Assembly (NCBI RefSeq): GCF_000770925.1
Contig: NZ_JDTK01000001.1
Span: 62,001 to 126,000 of the forward strand
From: Bifidobacterium ruminantium DSM 6489
Lineage (GTDB): Bacteria; Actinomycetota; Actinomycetes; Actinomycetales; Bifidobacteriaceae
Length of the DNA: 64,000 bases
Direction: 5' to 3'
Every line of letters starts with the position of its first letter. Position 1 is the stretch's first letter. A program made the position numbers and the translations under genes. Shown here piece by piece: positions 1 to 8,994 of this stretch. Under the pieces are notes generated by a model. It saw nothing but the letters and a program-made list of their open reading frames with translations, ran no database searches and was not told where the DNA came from.

Positions 1-1634
1 CTGGCGATCGCGCCTGCAAGCCCATGTGTGTATGCGGCGGCCGCCGCCACCTCCGGCACCAAAGCGGGATCGTCGGTGAGCAGACCGTCCTGCTGAGCCA
101 TCAACGCCCCCAACATGCCGGCCAGCACGTCTCCCGAACCTGCGGTGGCCATCCACGCGGGCGCTCGTCCAGACAGGATGATTCGATCGCCTCCGTCACC
201 GTCGGGACCGACCACGATGGTAACGGCGCCTTTGAGAAGCACCGTCGCGCCGGTCAGTTCATGCGCACGTAACGCCGAACGCAGTGGATTGGCCTCCACC
301 TGCTGTCTGGAGACGGCTTCGACGCCGTCGCCATCCAAACGATTCAACAACACTGCCAATTCGCCGGCATGCGGCGTGACTACCACCTGTGGTACGACGC
401 GGTTCGGCAACAGATCCAACGCGCCGGCATCCACTACGATGGGAGGCATAGCCAAAGCCCGCGCGTTCATCTCGTCATCGGTCTCATGCAAAGCGTAATG
501 CTCCAGCAAGGCCGCGATCGTGACGCGCTGCGCGTCATCCTCGCCTGTCTCATCGCCTGCGGACGGTACCCCGGAGCCAACCACCCACGACTCGACTCGA
601 CCTTTGCCAAGCACGGCCTCCGGCAATGCGGAAAGCACCATATCCTGCGCACGCTGTGGCCCCAGATACCGCACCATGCCGGCGTTCGTCCGAGCCGCAG
701 CCCTCGCCGACAATATGGCAGCACCGGGATATCGTGCCGAACCGGTCACCAATCCAACCACACCACGCGAATACTTGCCATCCGCAAGACGAGGCAGACG
801 AATCGAATCCGAGACGAAATCACCGTCCGTCATCTCGGCGAACGGAACGGCGTCGTCGATATCGAAGCCAAAATCCACCAGTGTGACCCGCCCGCACGCG
901 TACGAGGCGGGAGGCACCATAGCGCATGGTTTCATCGCGCCAAACGTCACCGTCGCATCCGCGGGAATATACGGTCCTGGCAGTGAGCCGTCATCAACCC
1001 CCACTCCGGACGGCACATCGATGGCCACCACCAACGGCAGGTCGGCAGACGGCTCATTGTCCGGCAATGCTGGTTTGTCCGGCAGGTCGCCATCCACGCC
1101 GATGGACGCGGCCAATGTGCCTGCGATACCCCGCAACGCGCCAGCCGCCCCGATACCGGTCATCGCGTCAAGCACCACATGTGAACTCCGCGCATATTCG
1201 ACCGCCGCCTGAAGCCGTTCGCCGGCCTCACCTGCGGAAAACCCGGATGTGCATCCCGGAATGTCGGCCGCCGAATCCAACACCAGAACACGCCCACCGG
1301 CATGCACGAATGCTCTGAAAGCCTCCTCATGTAAGGAGCGTCCGACCGCAATCGCCGTCACCTGCGCACCCTCGTTCGCCAATTCGGCACCCGCATACAG
1401 ACCGTCGCCGCCATTATTCCCGGCGCCCGCTAACACGGTGACACGCGCATTCTCAATCGGGAGATCCTCGTCATCGAGCAACGACATCGTCACTTGGGCT
1501 GTGGCGGAGGCCGCCATGCGCATCAGCGGCACGCCATCATCCAGCAGAGGACGCTCCATCTGCCGTACGGTATCGGTGGAATAGGAGCTGTACAGCAGTG
1601 TTTGCAAACGGTCGGCATCATTGGAGACATCCAT
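1..1634 (-). CDS. nnr: Bifunctional NAD(P)H-hydrate epimerase / ADP-dependent NAD(P)H-hydrate dehydratase (3' end cut by window)
   Basis: Repairs hydrated NAD(P)H in the cytoplasm: the N-terminal YjeF_N domain epimerises R- to S-NAD(P)HX, and the C-terminal ribokinase-like domain dehydrates the S form using ADP. Reading the minus strand from ATG at 1634 gives about 544 open codons running off the left edge. NNGGDG lies at residues 73-78 (epimerase), followed by a PSG-containing segment, then GSARYPGAA, THAGE and a late AGSGDVLAG motif of the dehydratase. An AGGAAAGG ribosome site precedes the start. The stop codon lies outside the window. Divergent from the ABC ATPase gene at 1746. Confidence 0.93.
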   Translation of the reverse strand, partial: MDVSNDADRLQTLLYSSYSTDTVRQMERPLLDDGVPLMRMAASATAQVTMSLLDDEDLPIENARVTVLAGAGNNGGDGLYAGAELANEGAQVTAIAVGRSLHEEAFRAFVHAGGRVLVLDSAADIPGCTSGFSAGEAGERLQAAVEYARSSHVVLDAMTGIGAAGALRGIAGTLAASIGVDGDLPDKPALPDNEPSADLPLVVAIDVPSGVGVDDGSLPGPYIPADATVTFGAMKPCAMVPPASYACGRVTLVDFGFDIDDAVPFAEMTDGDFVSDSIRLPRLADGKYSRGVVGLVTGSARYPGAAILSARAAARTNAGMVRYLGPQRAQDMVLSALPEAVLGKGRVESWVVGSGVPSAGDETGEDDAQRVTIAALLEHYALHETDDEMNARALAMPPIVVDAGALDLLPNRVVPQVVVTPHAGELAVLLNRLDGDGVEAVSRQQVEANPLRSALRAHELTGATVLLKGAVTIVVGPDGDGGDRIILSGRAPAWMATAGSGDVLAGMLGALMAQQDGLLTDDPALVPEVAAAAAYTHGLAGAIA

Positions 1635-1745
1635 GGAAAATCCTTTCCTCTGCATGGAACCACAGACCCTACTTTAGTCGTATAGTCAAAGAAAAAGCCT
1701 ATTGATCCGGACATGGATGTCAGACAACGGAACGGGGAGTGTGAC

Positions 1746-2447
1746 ATGGCATACATCGAAATGAGGGACAGCACCAAGCGCTACCATATGGGATCCACCA
1801 CCATCACAGCCAACGACAACGTGTCCTTCACCATCGACAGGGGGGAACTCGCCATCATTCTCGGTGCATCCGGCGCCGGAAAATCGACGGTGCTCAACAT
1901 TCTGGGCGGTATGGACACCAACACTTCGGGGCAGGTGATCATCGACGGCAAGGACATTTCCGGTTATACGCCCAAACAGTTGACCGCGTACCGTCGGACC
2001 GACATCGGATTCGTATTCCAGTTCTACAACCTCGTGGCCAACCTCACGGCACGGGAGAACGTGGAGCTCGCCTCCCAGATCGTCTCCGACGCGCAGGACG
2101 CCGATAGCGCGCTCGCCGACGTGGGATTGTCCGATCGTGCTGACAATTTTCCCGCGCAGCTGTCCGGCGGCGAACAACAGCGAGTGGCGATTGCTCGCGC
2201 GGTGGCGAAGAATCCGAAGATTCTGCTTTGCGACGAGCCTACGGGTGCGCTTGATTACAATACGGGCAAGCAGGTGCTGCGCATTCTGCAGGATATGAGC
2301 CGCAAGAAGGGCGCGACGGTGGTGATTGTGACACATAATTCCGCTATCGCCCCGATCGCGGATCGGGTGATACGCATGCATGACGGGCGTGTCTCGTCGG
2401 TCGAGACCAACTCGCATCCGATGGACATCGAAGAGCTCGAATGGTAG
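1746..2447 (+). CDS. ABC transporter ATP-binding protein, LolD/MacB type, without adjacent permease
   Basis: ATPase subunit of 233 aa. Walker [10 protein letters not shown] is at 40-48, Q-loop Gln at 92, signature LSGGEQQR at 139-146, Walker B ending DEPTGALD near 163-170, and switch His at 197. The class usually drives MacB/FtsX-like permeases in export of lipids, peptides or drugs. The frame is open from 1713, but ATG at 1746 is chosen because GGGGAG sits 7 nt upstream. No permease gene adjoins it: the next genes are tRNAs. It probably works with a permease encoded elsewhere, or is a remnant of a larger operon. The substrate is unknown. Confidence 0.88.
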   Translation: MAYIEMRDSTKRYHMGSTTITANDNVSFTIDRGELAIILGASGAGKSTVLNILGGMDTNTSGQVIIDGKDISGYTPKQLTAYRRTDIGFVFQFYNLVANLTARENVELASQIVSDAQDADSALADVGLSDRADNFPAQLSGGEQQRVAIARAVAKNPKILLCDEPTGALDYNTGKQVLRILQDMSRKKGATVVIVTHNSAIAPIADRVIRMHDGRVSSVETNSHPMDIEELEW

Positions 2448-2472
2448 TGCGACACGCTATGGAGCGCCTGAT

Positions 2473-2500
2473 TTGCATGATTGGATGATTCGTGTAATAT
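2473..2500 (+). promoter_or_regulatory. Promoter of the tRNA-Asn pair
   Basis: A -35-like TTGCAT (2473-2478) and a -10 TAATAT (2495-2500) are separated by 16 bp, and the first tRNA begins about 40 nt downstream. Assigned by similarity to the sigma-70-type consensus only. Confidence 0.6.
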
Positions 2501-2542
2501 ATGTGACTTGTGCACGGAAGCTTGTCTTCCGGGTGGGAATAT

Positions 2543-2615
<73 letters not shown>

Positions 2616-2653
2616 CGAGGTTCCGGGCTTTTGTGGTTCGGGACGAACAACAT

Positions 2654-2726
<73 letters not shown>

Positions 2727-2730
2727 CTTC

Positions 2731-2757
2731 AGCCCTTGGATTTCAAGGGCTTTTTTG
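2731..2757 (+). terminator. Rho-independent terminator of the tRNA-Asn operon
   Basis: An AGCCCTTG / CAAGGGCT stem with a 5-nt loop (2739-2743) leads directly into a run of six T residues. Confidence 0.85.
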
Positions 2758-2811
2758 TTATTTGCTGAAATTGTTTCGACTTATTCTCTCCCTTTCTTTC
2801 CCTGAATCGAG

Positions 2812-3198
2812 TCACTCCAAAGTGTCGAGCACATCGTCGACGAGCGTGCGCCCATGCGATGCGTCCGTTTTGAGTCGGGGGAAGCGACGTAGTACGTTGT
2901 CTGGGCTCGCGCCCGCCGCGCGTGCCACATTAGACTTCGATTCGCCGTGAGCCACAGCGATTTCGGCGAGCCGATCCACCAAGGAGTCCGATACTTGCCG
3001 CAGCTGCTCCGCGACCCATAACTGGGCAAGCTCGGGGGAGAGGGAGTAATCGTCCTGTAGCTCGCTTGATGCTTCCTGCACGGCCGCCCACAACACCATG
3101 AACGGCTTGCGATAGTAGGCGATGCGTTCCTGATCCGGTTCGTTTTGCAGCTGTTGCAGCGCCTTGCGTTGCGTGGTGTTGTCGCTCATACATTTCAT
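2812..3198 (-). CDS. Conserved hypothetical protein with a C-terminal helix-turn-helix-like segment
   Basis: A 128-aa soluble protein rich in Ala, Gln and Glu, with no signal peptide or membrane segment. Residues of about 85-108 (SNVARAAGASPDNVLRRFPR) resemble a helix-turn-helix of the type that recognises DNA. The rest looks all-alpha. I do not recognise a named family. The start is uncertain: ATG at 3198 and in-frame ATG at 3189 both lack a strong ribosome site. It is convergent with the tRNA operon and divergent from the M23 gene. It could be a small regulator, but this is inference. Confidence 0.6.
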   Translation of the reverse strand: MKCMSDNTTQRKALQQLQNEPDQERIAYYRKPFMVLWAAVQEASSELQDDYSLSPELAQLWVAEQLRQVSDSLVDRLAEIAVAHGESKSNVARAAGASPDNVLRRFPRLKTDASHGRTLVDDVLDTLE

Positions 3199-3363
3199 CG
3201 TATGTCACACGAGGAAGTGCCGACGGCAACTTCAGGTGAGACACGCCCGGAGCATGTGGATAAGTGCGGTTCTCCGACCACAAGGCCGTTTTGATTGGAC
3301 AATCGGTTTGTGACGATGGCATGCTTTCGATTTCCGGCCGTAATACAGACAAAGGGAATCAAC

Positions 3364-3984
3364 ATGGATAGCAGAGAATACCGTCGACGTATCCGTCGCA
3401 GCAGAATGTCCGATGATGCTAAGGAACGTGATCGTCGTCGGTGTGCGGCTGCGATGATCATATGCGTGTCGGCGAGTGCCGCGTTCGTGGCCTGCTGTCT
3501 GCGCGTGCCGTCGGCATACGCGTATGCGGATAGCATAGCGGCTGGTGATGCCGTACAAACGGAATGCCAGTCATCGATGCGATGGCCTTTGGAACAGCCG
3601 CGAATCGTCGGCGTGTACGACGCGCCAGCCAAACAATGGTTGTCGGGCCATCGTGGAGTGGATCTACAGGCTCAGGCGCAGGATGCCATTCTCGCACCCG
3701 CCGGCGGGACAATCGCCTTCAGTGGCAAGGTCGCTGGCAAATCCGTGGTGACCCTTCGCCATGGTGCGGACGTGGGGAACCTTACATCGACATTCGAACC
3801 AGCCGTAACGACGCGAGCGGTCGGAACATCCATCGCCAAAGGGGAACGTTTCGCTCACGTCGAAGGCGATTCGGAGCACTGTTCCGCCCAGTGCCTGCAT
3901 TGGGGTCTTAAAGGCATCGGACGTGATTATTCGGATCCATCAATCAGGGTGAAGTCAATGAGGATAGGTCTCAAAGAGGTGTGA
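3364..3984 (+). CDS. Secreted M23-family (LytM-like) peptidase domain protein
   Basis: 206 aa with a very basic N-terminus, a hydrophobic segment at about 28-47 and a possible signal peptidase site after AYA, so it is exported or membrane-anchored. The C-terminal half resembles an M23 fold: GHRGVDLQA supplies the His...Asp zinc ligands, and CLHWGL stands where the HxH motif lies, with Cys replacing its first His. Two cysteines (HC...QC) flank this site. Such enzymes cut peptidoglycan cross-links, although altered versions act as regulators. ATG at 3364 follows AAAGGGAA, so it is preferred to in-frame starts further upstream. Confidence 0.78.
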   Translation: MDSREYRRRIRRSRMSDDAKERDRRRCAAAMIICVSASAAFVACCLRVPSAYAYADSIAAGDAVQTECQSSMRWPLEQPRIVGVYDAPAKQWLSGHRGVDLQAQAQDAILAPAGGTIAFSGKVAGKSVVTLRHGADVGNLTSTFEPAVTTRAVGTSIAKGERFAHVEGDSEHCSAQCLHWGLKGIGRDYSDPSIRVKSMRIGLKEV

Positions 3985-4094
3985 TCGGCTTGTCCTGCGT
4001 GTTCCGCTGACTTGAAGTCGCGGCTTCGGAGGGAAAGTGCGGCATTATGGTTATGATGCTATGTATACATCGGATTTCGAGAAGCGGGAAACTT

Positions 4095-5924
4095 ATGATC
4101 AAGGAATACATGCGGCCTCTGGAACATGCGATCGACGCGGATAGAAACATCTTCTCAGTGCTCGAGGAGCGTGCGGAACGCACTCCGGACGACAACCTGG
4201 TCGAATACAAGAATGATCAAGGAGAATGGAGCGCGTTCACCGCCACGCAATTCAGGGATAAGGTGGTGGCCCTCGCAAAAGGTCTTATCGCCCGCGGCGT
4301 GATGCCGGGGGATTCCGTGTCCATCATCGCGCATACCTGCTGGCAGTGGACGGCGCTTGACGTGGCCATCATGTCCATCGGCGCGCTCACCGTGCCGGTG
4401 TATGAGACGAACTCGCCGGCCCAGGTGAGGATGATCTTCAACGACGCCAATGTCAAAATGGCGTTCGCCGAGGATGACGCCCAACGTGACAAGATCGAAT
4501 CCGTTCGTGGACAATGTTCCGATCTTGGCGATGTGTATGTCATCGGGCTTGGCGCGCTCGACACCATCATTGAATATGGCCATGCGGTCTCGGATGCGGA
4601 GTTCCTTGAACGCGAACAGGCGGTCAAAGGTTCCGATCTGGCCACCATCGTGTACACATCCGGATCCACGGGCACGCCGAAAGGCGTCGAATTGACGCAC
4701 GCCAACTTCGTGTTTATCACCTACTCCGGTGTCAATTCCATGCCGGACATCGCCATGAAGCCGAATCGTCGCCTGCTGCTGTTCCTGCCGTTGGCCCACG
4801 TGTTCGCAAGGTACATGCAGTTCTTCTGCTTCGCCGGCAATGTCTCGCTTGGCCTTTCCAGCAATTTGAAGACCATTCTCGCCGATTTCAAGGCGTTCAA
4901 ACCGACATTCATCCTCGCCGTGCCAAGGATTTTCGAAAAGATTTACAACGCGGCATCGCAGAAGGCCGGTTCCGGCTTCAAGGGACGTGTGTTCGCGGGC
5001 GCCACCCGGACCGCATATGACTGGTCGCACGCCCAGCAATCAGGCAAGGGGATTCCCTTTGCATTGAACGCGAAGCATGCTCTGTATAACAAGCTTGTGT
5101 ATTCGTCAATTATGGACGTGTTCGGCGGCCACGTGGAATATGCGGTCTCCGGCGGCGCTCCGCTCGACTCATCCATCGCGCACTTCTTCAACGGCGTCGG
5201 TCTTCCGTTACTGGAAGGTTACGGCATGACCGAAACCTGCGCCCCCTCAAGTGTCAACCCGACCGAAGGCTACAGGATAGGCACCATCGGGCTGCCTTTG
5301 CAGGGGGTCACCATGGGTGTCGACGAGGACGGAGAGCTGTGCATCAAAAGCCCTGCCGTGTGTGTCGGTTACCACAACAATCCCGACGTCACCAGACAGC
5401 AGATCGTTGATGGATGGCTGCATACCGGAGACCTTGGTTCCATCGACGACGATGGTTTCGTCTCCATCGTCGGCCGTAAGAAGGATCTCATCATCACCGC
5501 CGGTGGCAAGAACGTCTCCCCGTGCGAGATGGAGGCTTCCATCATGACTTCGCCGGTGGTGAGCCAATGCGTGATGATCGGTGACCGTAGGCCTTTCATC
5601 GCTGCCATCATCTCCCTCGATCTGACCGAGACGAACTTGTGGCTGGAATCCAAGGGTGCGGAACGCGTCGCCGACTTGGACGAAGCCTCGAAGAATCCCA
5701 TTGTGCGCGCCGAGGTCGAGCGGGCGGTCAACAAGGCCAATGAGCTCGCCTCGCGTGCCGAGTCGATCCGCAAGTTCGAAATCGTGCCTGACGAATTCAC
5801 CGAGGAGAACGGTCTGGTCACGCCAAGCATGAAAGCTCGCCGACAGGCGGTGGTGGATCATTATCAGACGCTGATAGACAAGGTCATCTATGTGCCGAGG
5901 AAGCCGGCGCCGCACGCCGAATAA
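4095..5924 (+). CDS. AMP-dependent long-chain acyl-CoA ligase (FadD15-like), paralogue 1
   Basis: 609-aa ANL-family enzyme that activates a fatty acid with ATP to acyl-AMP and then acyl-CoA. It carries YTSGSTGTPKG (phosphate loop), GYGMTETC, and the TGDLGSIDDDGF...[17 protein letters not shown] hinge and C-terminal catalytic region. ATG at 4095 is preferred over the upstream ORF start because the homologous paralogue at 11013 begins at the same place and GAGAAGCGGGAAA precedes it. It is monocistronic, ending in a strong hairpin. Its paralogue lies 7 kb downstream. Bifidobacteria are not known to degrade fatty acids, so incorporation of exogenous fatty acids into lipids is a likely use (inference). 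Confidence 0.92.
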   Translation: MIKEYMRPLEHAIDADRNIFSVLEERAERTPDDNLVEYKNDQGEWSAFTATQFRDKVVALAKGLIARGVMPGDSVSIIAHTCWQWTALDVAIMSIGALTVPVYETNSPAQVRMIFNDANVKMAFAEDDAQRDKIESVRGQCSDLGDVYVIGLGALDTIIEYGHAVSDAEFLEREQAVKGSDLATIVYTSGSTGTPKGVELTHANFVFITYSGVNSMPDIAMKPNRRLLLFLPLAHVFARYMQFFCFAGNVSLGLSSNLKTILADFKAFKPTFILAVPRIFEKIYNAASQKAGSGFKGRVFAGATRTAYDWSHAQQSGKGIPFALNAKHALYNKLVYSSIMDVFGGHVEYAVSGGAPLDSSIAHFFNGVGLPLLEGYGMTETCAPSSVNPTEGYRIGTIGLPLQGVTMGVDEDGELCIKSPAVCVGYHNNPDVTRQQIVDGWLHTGDLGSIDDDGFVSIVGRKKDLIITAGGKNVSPCEMEASIMTSPVVSQCVMIGDRRPFIAAIISLDLTETNLWLESKGAERVADLDEASKNPIVRAEVERAVNKANELASRAESIRKFEIVPDEFTEENGLVTPSMKARRQAVVDHYQTLIDKVIYVPRKPAPHAE

Positions 5925-5943
5925 GCCTTGGTATTATCCGAAA

Positions 5944-5978
5944 GAAGCCCGGAGACATTATGTCTCCGGGCTTCTTTT
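5944..5978 (+). terminator. Strong terminator between the convergent acyl-CoA ligase and lipoprotein genes
   Basis: A perfect 14-bp stem (5944-5957 with 5961-5974) and a TTA loop are followed by TTTT. The minus strand has only a short T run, so it acts mainly on the plus-strand gene. Confidence 0.88.
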
Positions 5979-6003
5979 CCACTTCATCGCAGTCGAGACG
6001 GCA

Positions 6004-7512
6004 TCACAGGCCGGCGTCCGCCAAGGATATATAGTTTGGCTCAATCAGGGTCTTCTTGAGATTACCCGCGCTTATCGCCAGAGCATCCTCATGGATGGTC
6101 GGCGTCTTCTTTCCTGCAACCGTCGCTGAGACGATGAAGTCGAGCTTGGACGGCTTGCCTGCGACATTCAAACGCACGCAGGTCCGAGCGATGTCCTTGG
6201 CTAGGGTCTTGCGATTTTCCATCGCGGTCATCCATTGTTTGCCGTTGACGATATTCGGCATGGAACTGATATACGCCCCATAGCCGGTGATGATCGGCCA
6301 CTGCATGTTCTCCTCGTCGTCCGATTTCTTATCTCCGTCATTGTCGGTTGAGGCATTCGGCGAATCAGGCACTGCCTTTTTCTCCAGATCCTTTTTTCCG
6401 GTGATGCTGTCCATGATGCCGGAGATGGTGATGGATGGATTGACATCCGCCGAGGAGCCCGTGTAGCCGAGTTTGTTCAATTCATCGGCGACGTTCTTCG
6501 CCACATAGTCGTTGCATGAGATGATGCCGTCAATACGGGTGGGATGCGCGTCATCCTCGTCCATGCCAAGACGTTCGGCGAGCGTCGATTTAATTTGTTC
6601 GTCCTTTGCGGATTCGAATGCCACGGATTGCCAATCGGATTCATCGGTTGACGCGGTGAGCGTTCCGGAAGGGGAGACGGCCTTGCCATCCTTGAAGTAC
6701 GGTCCGAGAATCTGCCAGATTCCCCTGAACACATGCTGGGCGAAGGACGTGTCCTCCTTGCTTCCGTGCTCATCCGTCTCATCATAGGGGAGCAGCACCT
6801 CGATCTGCTTGGGATCATTGGAAGACGCCTTGCCGAGTTCGAGCTTGCTGACGAGTTCCTTCGCCTGCAGTTGCCCGATCTGCTCGGCGGTGACCATTGG
6901 AGCGTACACATCCGGAGCATATCCCTGGAGGGTGTTGGAGACCAGAACAACCTTCATGCCTTCGTTCTGCGCGAGACGCAATGCCGATACCAGACGTTGC
7001 GCGGATTGCGCGTGATCCTTCGCGTTCTCATCCGCCGCGTCGGCATCCCAAGTGATGTCATGCTTGGCATAGTCGCCGTACTGCCTGTCGGATTCCGAAA
7101 GATCCGTGACCGGCGCCACCACCAGAGTGGTTCCGCTTTTCGAGGACAAGTGTTCCGAACCGTTGATGTGGTTCACCACATAGTCCTGCACGCTTTGGCT
7201 CTGCTTGGCCAGATTCGAGGAGTTCTTGACGGTGATGTCGCTGCTTTTGACACCTTCCTGCTTCAGGGATGACACGATTTCGGGAACGATCTTCTCCCAT
7301 TTACTCAATGGCGTCTGCTGGGAGATGGTGATGCCGTCGGCCGGCGTGAAAATCGCCACGCTACCGGCTGGGTTTACCGCGCTGGACTGTGTGGCCTTGT
7401 CCTGCGACTGCGTGTTGTCGTTGGATGAGCATGCGCCCATGGCCGTCACCATGCAGGCCGATGCCAGCAGGGCGAGCAGCCGTTTCGTCGTGGTTATGCG
7501 ATGCAGTGTCAT
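6004..7512 (-). CDS. Substrate-binding lipoprotein, type 1 periplasmic-binding fold
   Basis: 502 aa. A basic N-terminus and hydrophobic stretch end in the lipobox MGAC (Cys28), followed by a Ser/Asn/Gln linker, so it is a lipid-anchored surface protein. The mature part resembles sugar-type periplasmic binding proteins (for example VAIFTPADG, MKVVLVSNTL and IDGIISCNDYVAKN). An acidic insert near residues 385-405 is unusual. ATG at 7512 with AAAGGA upstream is chosen over an ORF start 63 nt earlier. No ABC permease or ATPase gene adjoins it, so its transport partner is not in the window. Ligand unknown. Confidence 0.8.
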   Translation of the reverse strand: MTLHRITTTKRLLALLASACMVTAMGACSSNDNTQSQDKATQSSAVNPAGSVAIFTPADGITISQQTPLSKWEKIVPEIVSSLKQEGVKSSDITVKNSSNLAKQSQSVQDYVVNHINGSEHLSSKSGTTLVVAPVTDLSESDRQYGDYAKHDITWDADAADENAKDHAQSAQRLVSALRLAQNEGMKVVLVSNTLQGYAPDVYAPMVTAEQIGQLQAKELVSKLELGKASSNDPKQIEVLLPYDETDEHGSKEDTSFAQHVFRGIWQILGPYFKDGKAVSPSGTLTASTDESDWQSVAFESAKDEQIKSTLAERLGMDEDDAHPTRIDGIISCNDYVAKNVADELNKLGYTGSSADVNPSITISGIMDSITGKKDLEKKAVPDSPNASTDNDGDKKSDDEENMQWPIITGYGAYISSMPNIVNGKQWMTAMENRKTLAKDIARTCVRLNVAGKPSKLDFIVSATVAGKKTPTIHEDALAISAGNLKKTLIEPNYISLADAGL

Positions 7513-7581
7513 GCCATGTCCTTTGCGAATACAGTGGGCGGATTCCTCATACTGACCATTGATTGTAATATCCAAGCAGCG

Positions 7582-7614
7582 AAAAACCCGTATACGTGTG
7601 TGGGCGCATACGGG
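7582..7614 (-). terminator. Terminator of icd
   Basis: Read on the minus strand, CCCGTAT/ATACGGG forms a 7-bp stem followed by TTTTTC, just beyond the icd stop codon. Confidence 0.65.
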
Positions 7615-7638
7615 CTTTCTCTTTGTGAAAAACGACGA

Positions 7639-8859
7639 TTACTCCGCCAAGGCCTTCGCCAGGTTCTCGTCGAGCGCATCCATGAAGCCCTCGGTGTCGA
7701 GCCATGGCTGATCTGGGCCGATGAGCATGGCGAGGTCCTTGGTCATCTGCCCGCCTTCGACGGTCGAGATGATGACCTTTTCCAGCGTTTCTGCGAAGTG
7801 CCTGACCTCGGGGGTGTTGTCAAGGTCGGCGCGGTGCTTGAGACCGCCCGTCCAGGCGAAAATCGAGGCGATCGGGTTGGTAGAGGTCTTCTCGCCTTTC
7901 TGCCAGCGACGATAGTGACGCGTCACCGTGCCATGCGCCGCCTCGGCCTCGACAGTCTGTCCGTCGGGGGTCATCAGCACGGAGGTCATCAGGCCGAGCG
8001 ATCCGAAGCCCTGTGCCACGGAATCGGACTGTACGTCGCCGTCGTAGTTCTTGCAGGCCCAGATGTATCCGCCGTGCCATTTCAGGGAGCTTGCCACCAT
8101 GTCGTCGATTAGTCGGTGCTCATAGGTGAGTCCGGCCGCCTCGAACTTGTCCTTGTATTCGGTTTCGAACACTTCGGCGAAGATGTCCTTGAACTGTCCG
8201 TCGTATGCCTTGAGAATCGTGTTCTTGGTGGACAGGTACACCGGGTAGCCGCGCATCAGGCCGTAGTTGAAGCAGGCGCGTGCGAAGCCGCGGATCGAAT
8301 CGTTGACGTTGTACTGCACCTGGGCGACGCCGCCGTCGGGTCCGTAGTTGTACACGACATGCTGGATGGGCTCTCCGCCGTCTTCCGGGGTGAACGTGAC
8401 GGTGAGCTGGCCGGCTCCCGGAACCTTGAAGTCCGTGGCTTTGTACTGGTCGCCGAACGCGTGGCGGGCCACGACGATGGGCTTCGTCCAGCCGGGAACC
8501 AGACGGGGCACGTTGCTCATGACGATCGGCTCGCGGAAGATGGTGCCGCCGAGGATGTTGCGGATGGTGCCGTTGGGGGACTTCCACATCTTCTTCAGGC
8601 CGAATTCCTTGACACGCGCCTCGTCGGGGGTGATGGTGGCGCACTTGACGCCGACATGCTCCCGCTGGATGGCCTTCGCTGCGTCCACGGTCACCTGATC
8701 ATCGGTGGCATCTCGATTCTCGATGCCCAGATCGTAGTAATCCAGATCCACGTCAAGATACGGCAGAATCAGACGGTTCTTGATGTCCTTCCAGATGACG
8801 CGGGTCATTTCGTCGCCGTCGAGTTCGACGACCTTGCCTTCGACCTTGATTTTGGCCAT
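7639..8859 (-). CDS. icd: NADP-dependent isocitrate dehydrogenase
   Basis: 406 aa, the length expected for the homodimeric eukaryote-like NADP isocitrate dehydrogenase. It converts isocitrate to 2-oxoglutarate and CO2 in the cytoplasm. The N-terminus reads [17 protein letters not shown], followed by [11 protein letters not shown]-type, SPNGTIRN and [12 protein letters not shown] segments and [11 protein letters not shown], all typical of the family. A very strong GGAGGA ribosome site lies 8 nt before ATG. It supplies 2-oxoglutarate for glutamate synthesis. It has its own terminator and is divergent from the GuaB3 gene. Confidence 0.96.
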   Translation of the reverse strand: MAKIKVEGKVVELDGDEMTRVIWKDIKNRLILPYLDVDLDYYDLGIENRDATDDQVTVDAAKAIQREHVGVKCATITPDEARVKEFGLKKMWKSPNGTIRNILGGTIFREPIVMSNVPRLVPGWTKPIVVARHAFGDQYKATDFKVPGAGQLTVTFTPEDGGEPIQHVVYNYGPDGGVAQVQYNVNDSIRGFARACFNYGLMRGYPVYLSTKNTILKAYDGQFKDIFAEVFETEYKDKFEAAGLTYEHRLIDDMVASSLKWHGGYIWACKNYDGDVQSDSVAQGFGSLGLMTSVLMTPDGQTVEAEAAHGTVTRHYRRWQKGEKTSTNPIASIFAWTGGLKHRADLDNTPEVRHFAETLEKVIISTVEGGQMTKDLAMLIGPDQPWLDTEGFMDALDENLAKALAE

Positions 8860-8917
8860 GGTTTGTCCTCCTGTGGGGATTGAGGTGATGACCTCTGTTT
8901 TAATACATGTGTGTTAA

Positions 8918-8929
8918 TTCCGTACGGAA
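8918..8929. promoter_or_regulatory. 12-bp perfect palindrome between icd and guaB3, operator candidate
   Basis: TTCCGTACGGAA stands in the divergent intergenic region, about 60 bp from the icd start and 65 bp from the guaB3-type start. It has dimer-binding symmetry but no recognised owner. Confidence 0.35.
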
Positions 8930-8994
8930 ATGTCCAAAACCATGGGAGGACACGCTCGGACCCACTGTCATAGCTGAGCATTAGCCTTGAAACC

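Noticed and set aside
5943-5979. Long hairpin as a transposon end
   Set aside because: Stem plus T run and position after a stop codon identify a terminator.
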